Shown here one piece after another: positions 60,461-64,000 of a stretch of 64,000 bases of DNA. The stretch's first letter is position 1, and every line of letters begins with the position of its first letter. This stretch comes from Ecdyonurus torrentis (Eukaryota; Arthropoda; Insecta; Ephemeroptera; Heptageniidae). The notes beneath the pieces were generated by a model. The model saw nothing but the letters and a program-made list of their open reading frames with translations. It had not been told where the DNA came from and did no database searches. The position numbers and the translations under genes are program-made. The stretch covers positions 1,795,744 through 1,859,743 of the forward strand of contig CASGGR010000026.1 of the NCBI GenBank assembly GCA_949318235.1, read 5' to 3'.

Positions 60461-63400
60461 CATTTAAGTTCAAACCGCAACCATGTAGCTTTAGTAGTTT
60501 CGGAAATATCATCAAAAATCGTATTAACAGTCTGAAAAGTACGATGAGAAAGCACTAAGATTCTCTATAATGGCAAAATTTTGCATTGGAGCGATTAAGG
60601 TGTAATAACCTTTTCTTTGCAAGTCTGTTAGTCCTACATTTTAGTTCAAACCTCAAGCCTGTAGCTTTATTAGTTTCAAAAATATCATCAAAAATCGTAT
60701 TCACAGTCTGAAAAGTACGATGAGAAAGCACTGAGATTCTCTATAACGGCGAAAGTTTGCATTGAGCGATTTAGGTGTAATAACCTTTTATTTGCAAGTC
60801 TGATAGTTCTAAATTTTAGTTCAAACCGCGAGCCTGTAGGTTTATTAGTTTCGGAGATATCATCAAAAATCGTATTCACAGTCTGAAAAGTACGATGAGA
60901 AAGCACTGAGATTCTCTATAACGGCGAAAGTTTGCATTAGAGCGATTAAGGTGTAATAACCTTTTCTTTGCAAGTCTGTTAGTCCTACATTTAAGTTCAA
61001 ACCGCTAGCCTGTAGCTTTATTAGTTTCGGAGATATCATCAAAAATCGTATTCACAGTCTGAAAAGTACGATGAGAAAGCACTGAGATTCTCTAGAACGG
61101 CGAAAGATTGCATTGGAGCGATTAAGGTGTAAATACCTTTTCTTTGCAAGTCTGTTAGTCCTAAATTTTAGTTTAAACCGCAAACCTGTAGCTGTATTAG
61201 TTTCGGAGATATCATCAAAAATCGTATTCACAGTCTGAAAAGTACGATGAGAAAGCACTAAGATTTTCTATAACGGCGAAAGTTTGCATTGGAGCGATTA
61301 AGGTGTAATAACCTTTTCTTTGCAAGTTTGTTATTCCTAAATTTTAGTATAAACCGCAAGCCTGTAGCTTTATTATTTTCGGAAATATCATCAAAAATCG
61401 TATTCACAGTCTGAAAAGTACGATGAGAAAGCACTGAGTTTCTTTATAACAGCGAAAGTTTGCATTGGAGCGATTAAGGTGTAATAACCTTTTCTTTTCA
61501 AGGCTGTTAGTCCTACATTTTTGTTGAAATCGCAAGCCTGTAGCTTTATTAGTTTCGGAAATATCATCAAAAATCGTATTCACAGTCTGAAAAGTACGAT
61601 GAGAAAGCACTGAGATTCTCTATAACAGCGAAAGTTTGCATTGGAATGATTAAGGTTTAATAACCTTTTCTTTTCAAGGCTGTTAGTCCTACATTTTAGT
61701 TCAATTCGCAAGCCTGTAGCTTTATTAGTTTCGGAAATATCATCAAAAATCGTATTCACAGTCTGAAAAGTACGATGAGAAAGCACTGAGATTCTCTATA
61801 ACGGCGAAACTTTGCATTGGAGCGATTAAGGTGTTATAACCTTTTTTTTGCAAGTCTGTTAGTCCTACATTTTAGTTCAAACCGCAAGCCTGTAGCTTTA
61901 TTAGTTTCAAAAATATCATCAAAAATCGTATTCACAGTCTGAAAAGTACGATGAGAAAGCACTGAGATTCTCTATTACGGCGAAATTTTGCATTGAGCGA
62001 TTTAGGTGTTATAACCTTTTCTTTGCAAGTCTGTTAGTCCTACATTTTAGTTCAAACCGCGAGCCTGTAGCTTTATTAGTTTGGAGATATCATCAAAAAT
62101 CGTATTCACAGTCTGAAAAGTACGATGAGAAAGCACTGAGATTCTCTATAACGGCGAAAGTTTGCATTGGAGCGATTCAGGTGTAATAACCTTTTCTTTG
62201 CAAGTCTGTTAGTCCTACATTTTAGTTTAAAACGCAAGCCTGTAGCTTTATTTGTTTCGGAAATATCATCAAAAATCGTATTCACAGTCTGAAAAGTACG
62301 ATGAGAAAGCACTGAAATTCTCTATAACGGCGAAAGTTTGCATTGGAGGGATTAAGGTGTAATAACCCTTTCTTTGCAAGTCTGTTAGTCCTACATTTAA
62401 GTTCAAACCGCAAGCCTGTAGCTTTTTTAGTTTCGGAGATATCATCAAAAATCGTATTCACAGTCTGAAAAGTACGATGAGAAAGCACTGAGATTCTCTA
62501 TAACGGCGAAAGTTTGCATTGGAGCGATTAAGGTGTAATAACCTTTTCTTTGCAAGTCTGTTAGTCCTACATTTTAGTTCAAACCGCAAGATTGTAGATT
62601 TATTAGTTTCGGAGCTATCATCAAAAATCGTATTCACAGTCTGAAAAGTACGATGAGAAAGCACTGAGATTCTCTATAACGGCGAAAGTTTGCATTGGAG
62701 GGATTAAGGTGTAATAACCTCTTCTTTGCAAGTCTGTTAGTCCTACATTTAAGTTCAAACCGCAAGCCTGTAGATTTATTAGTTTCGGAGATATTATCAA
62801 AAATCGTATTTACAGTCTGAAAAGTACGTTGAGAAAGCACTGAGATTCTCTATAACGGCGTAAGTTTGCATTGGAGCGATTAAGGTGTAATAACCTTTTC
62901 TTTGAAAGTCTGTTAGTCCTATATTTTAGTTTAAACCGCAAGCCTGTAGCTTAATTAGTTTCGGAAATATCATCAAAAATCGTATTCACAGTCTGAAAAG
63001 TACGATGAGAAAGCACTGAGATTCTCTATAACGGCGAAAGTTTGCATTGGAGCGATTAAGGTGTAATAACCTTTTCTTTGCAAGTGTGTTAGTCCTAAAT
63101 TTTAGTTTAAACTGCAAGCCTGTAGCTTTATTAGTTTCGGAAATATCATCAAAAATCGTATTCACAGTCTGAAAAGTACGATGAGAAAGCACTGAGATTC
63201 TCTATAACAGCGAAAGTTTGCATTGGAGCGATTAAGGTGTAATACCCTTTTCTTTGCAAGTCTGTTAGTCCTACATTTTAGTTCAAATCGCAAGCCTGTA
63301 GTTTTTTTAGTTTCGGAGATATCATCAAAAATCGTATTCACAGTCTGAAAAGTACGATGAGAAAGCACTGAGATTCTCTATAACGGCAAAAGTTTACATT

Positions 63401-64000
63401 GGAGCGATTAAGGTGTAATAACCTTTTCTTTGCAAGTGTGTTAGTTCTACATTTAAGTTCAAACCGCAACCATGTAGCTTTAGTAGTTTCGGAAATATCA
63501 TCAAAAATCGTATTCACAGTCTGAAAAGTACGATGAGAAAGCACTAAGATTCTCTATAATGGCGAAATTTTGCATTGGAGCGATTAAGGTGTTATAACCT
63601 TTTCTTTGCAAGTCTGTTAGTCCTACATTTTAGTTCAAACCTCAAGCCTGTAGCTTTATTAGTTTCAAAAATATCATCAAAAATCGTATTCACAGTCTGA
63701 AAAGTACGATGAGAAAGCACTGAGATTCTCTATAACGGCGAAAGTTTGCATTGAGCGATTTAGGTGTAATAACCTTTTATTTGCAAGTCTGATAGTTCTA
63801 AATTTTAGTTCAAACCGCGAGCCTGTAGCTTTATTAGTTTCGGAGATATCATCAAAAATCGTATTCACAGTCTGAAAAGTACGATGAGAAAGCACTGAGA
63901 TTCTCTATAACGGCGAATGTTTGCATTGGAGGGATTAAGTTGTAATAACCTTTTCTTTGCAAGTCTGTTAGTCCTACATTTAAGTTCAAACCGCAAGCCT

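Larger units (their letters stand above)
45086..64000. repeat. Right arm of the 176-bp satellite array
   Basis: About 106 monomers of the same satellite in the same orientation and phase as the left arm. The first monomer completes the one split by the outer element. Diagnostic variants differ in mix from the left arm (for example gttagttctacatttaag, cctcaagcctg and gttcttcatttagg occur here), while other subtypes are common to both (cacactcttaaaag, cttttcaaggctgtt). The array is broken once, by the 261-bp segment at 49296-49556, and runs off the right edge of the window. Confidence 0.98.

Noticed and set aside
45122..63895. The same 68-72-residue frames in the right arm
   Set aside because: Same reason as for the left arm: satellite shadows without eukaryotic starts or conserved coding pattern.

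Overview
The window looks like animal, probably invertebrate, nuclear DNA that holds no gene I can support. It has two arms of a 176-bp tandem satellite (about 1-30776 and 45078-64000, same orientation, roughly 280 monomers) split by one 14.3-kb AT-rich insertion. The evidence for a metazoan is the satellite with higher-order repeats, the many non-autonomous DNA transposons (hAT-like, mariner-like, TTAA type), long pure microsatellites, and an X-box/CCAAT/GC-box cluster of animal promoter type. I cannot name the species.

Satellite: the monomer is close to nucleosome-repeat length and strongly homogenised. Diagnostic variants recur at offsets that are near-multiples of 176 (about 1056, 1232, 1408, 1584, 1760, 2287, 2816, 2988, 3165 and 4926 bp). 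The arrays therefore grew by repeated segmental duplication of 6- to 28-monomer blocks rather than by one fixed higher-order unit. The cleanest higher-order repeat is a 9-mer (1584 bp) in the right arm, with at least three consecutive copies. A centromeric or other heterochromatic location is inference from this architecture.

Insertion 30777-45077: this is a transposon with ~27-bp terminal inverted repeats and a perfect 8-bp target-site duplication (GCCTGTAG), which indicates a hAT-like element. Uninterrupted copies of the target site survive elsewhere in the array. Inside it sits a nest of further elements: a second hAT-like element (36135-44532, duplication ATACAAAG), inside it an unclassified element with CCCGAGT termini (36356-44223), and inside that a third hAT-like element (38528-43715, duplication GTATCTAC). 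Smaller passengers are a mariner-like MITE, a TTAA-flanked MITE, three copies of a TA-flanked family with GGGTGTATGC-like ends, two copies of a GGTTCC-rich minisatellite element, a decayed ~2.5-kb inverted repeat, a near-perfect palindrome with 447-bp arms, and long TA, TGAA and GAAA microsatellites. No transposase, reverse transcriptase or other recognisable protein is encoded.

The right satellite arm carries a 261-bp foreign segment (49296-49556) with a perfect 52-bp palindrome. It sits at the edge of a near-identical duplicated satellite block.

Most notable points: the stacked hAT-like nest, the promoter-like cluster at one end of the outer element, the large palindrome, and the palindrome at a satellite duplication boundary.
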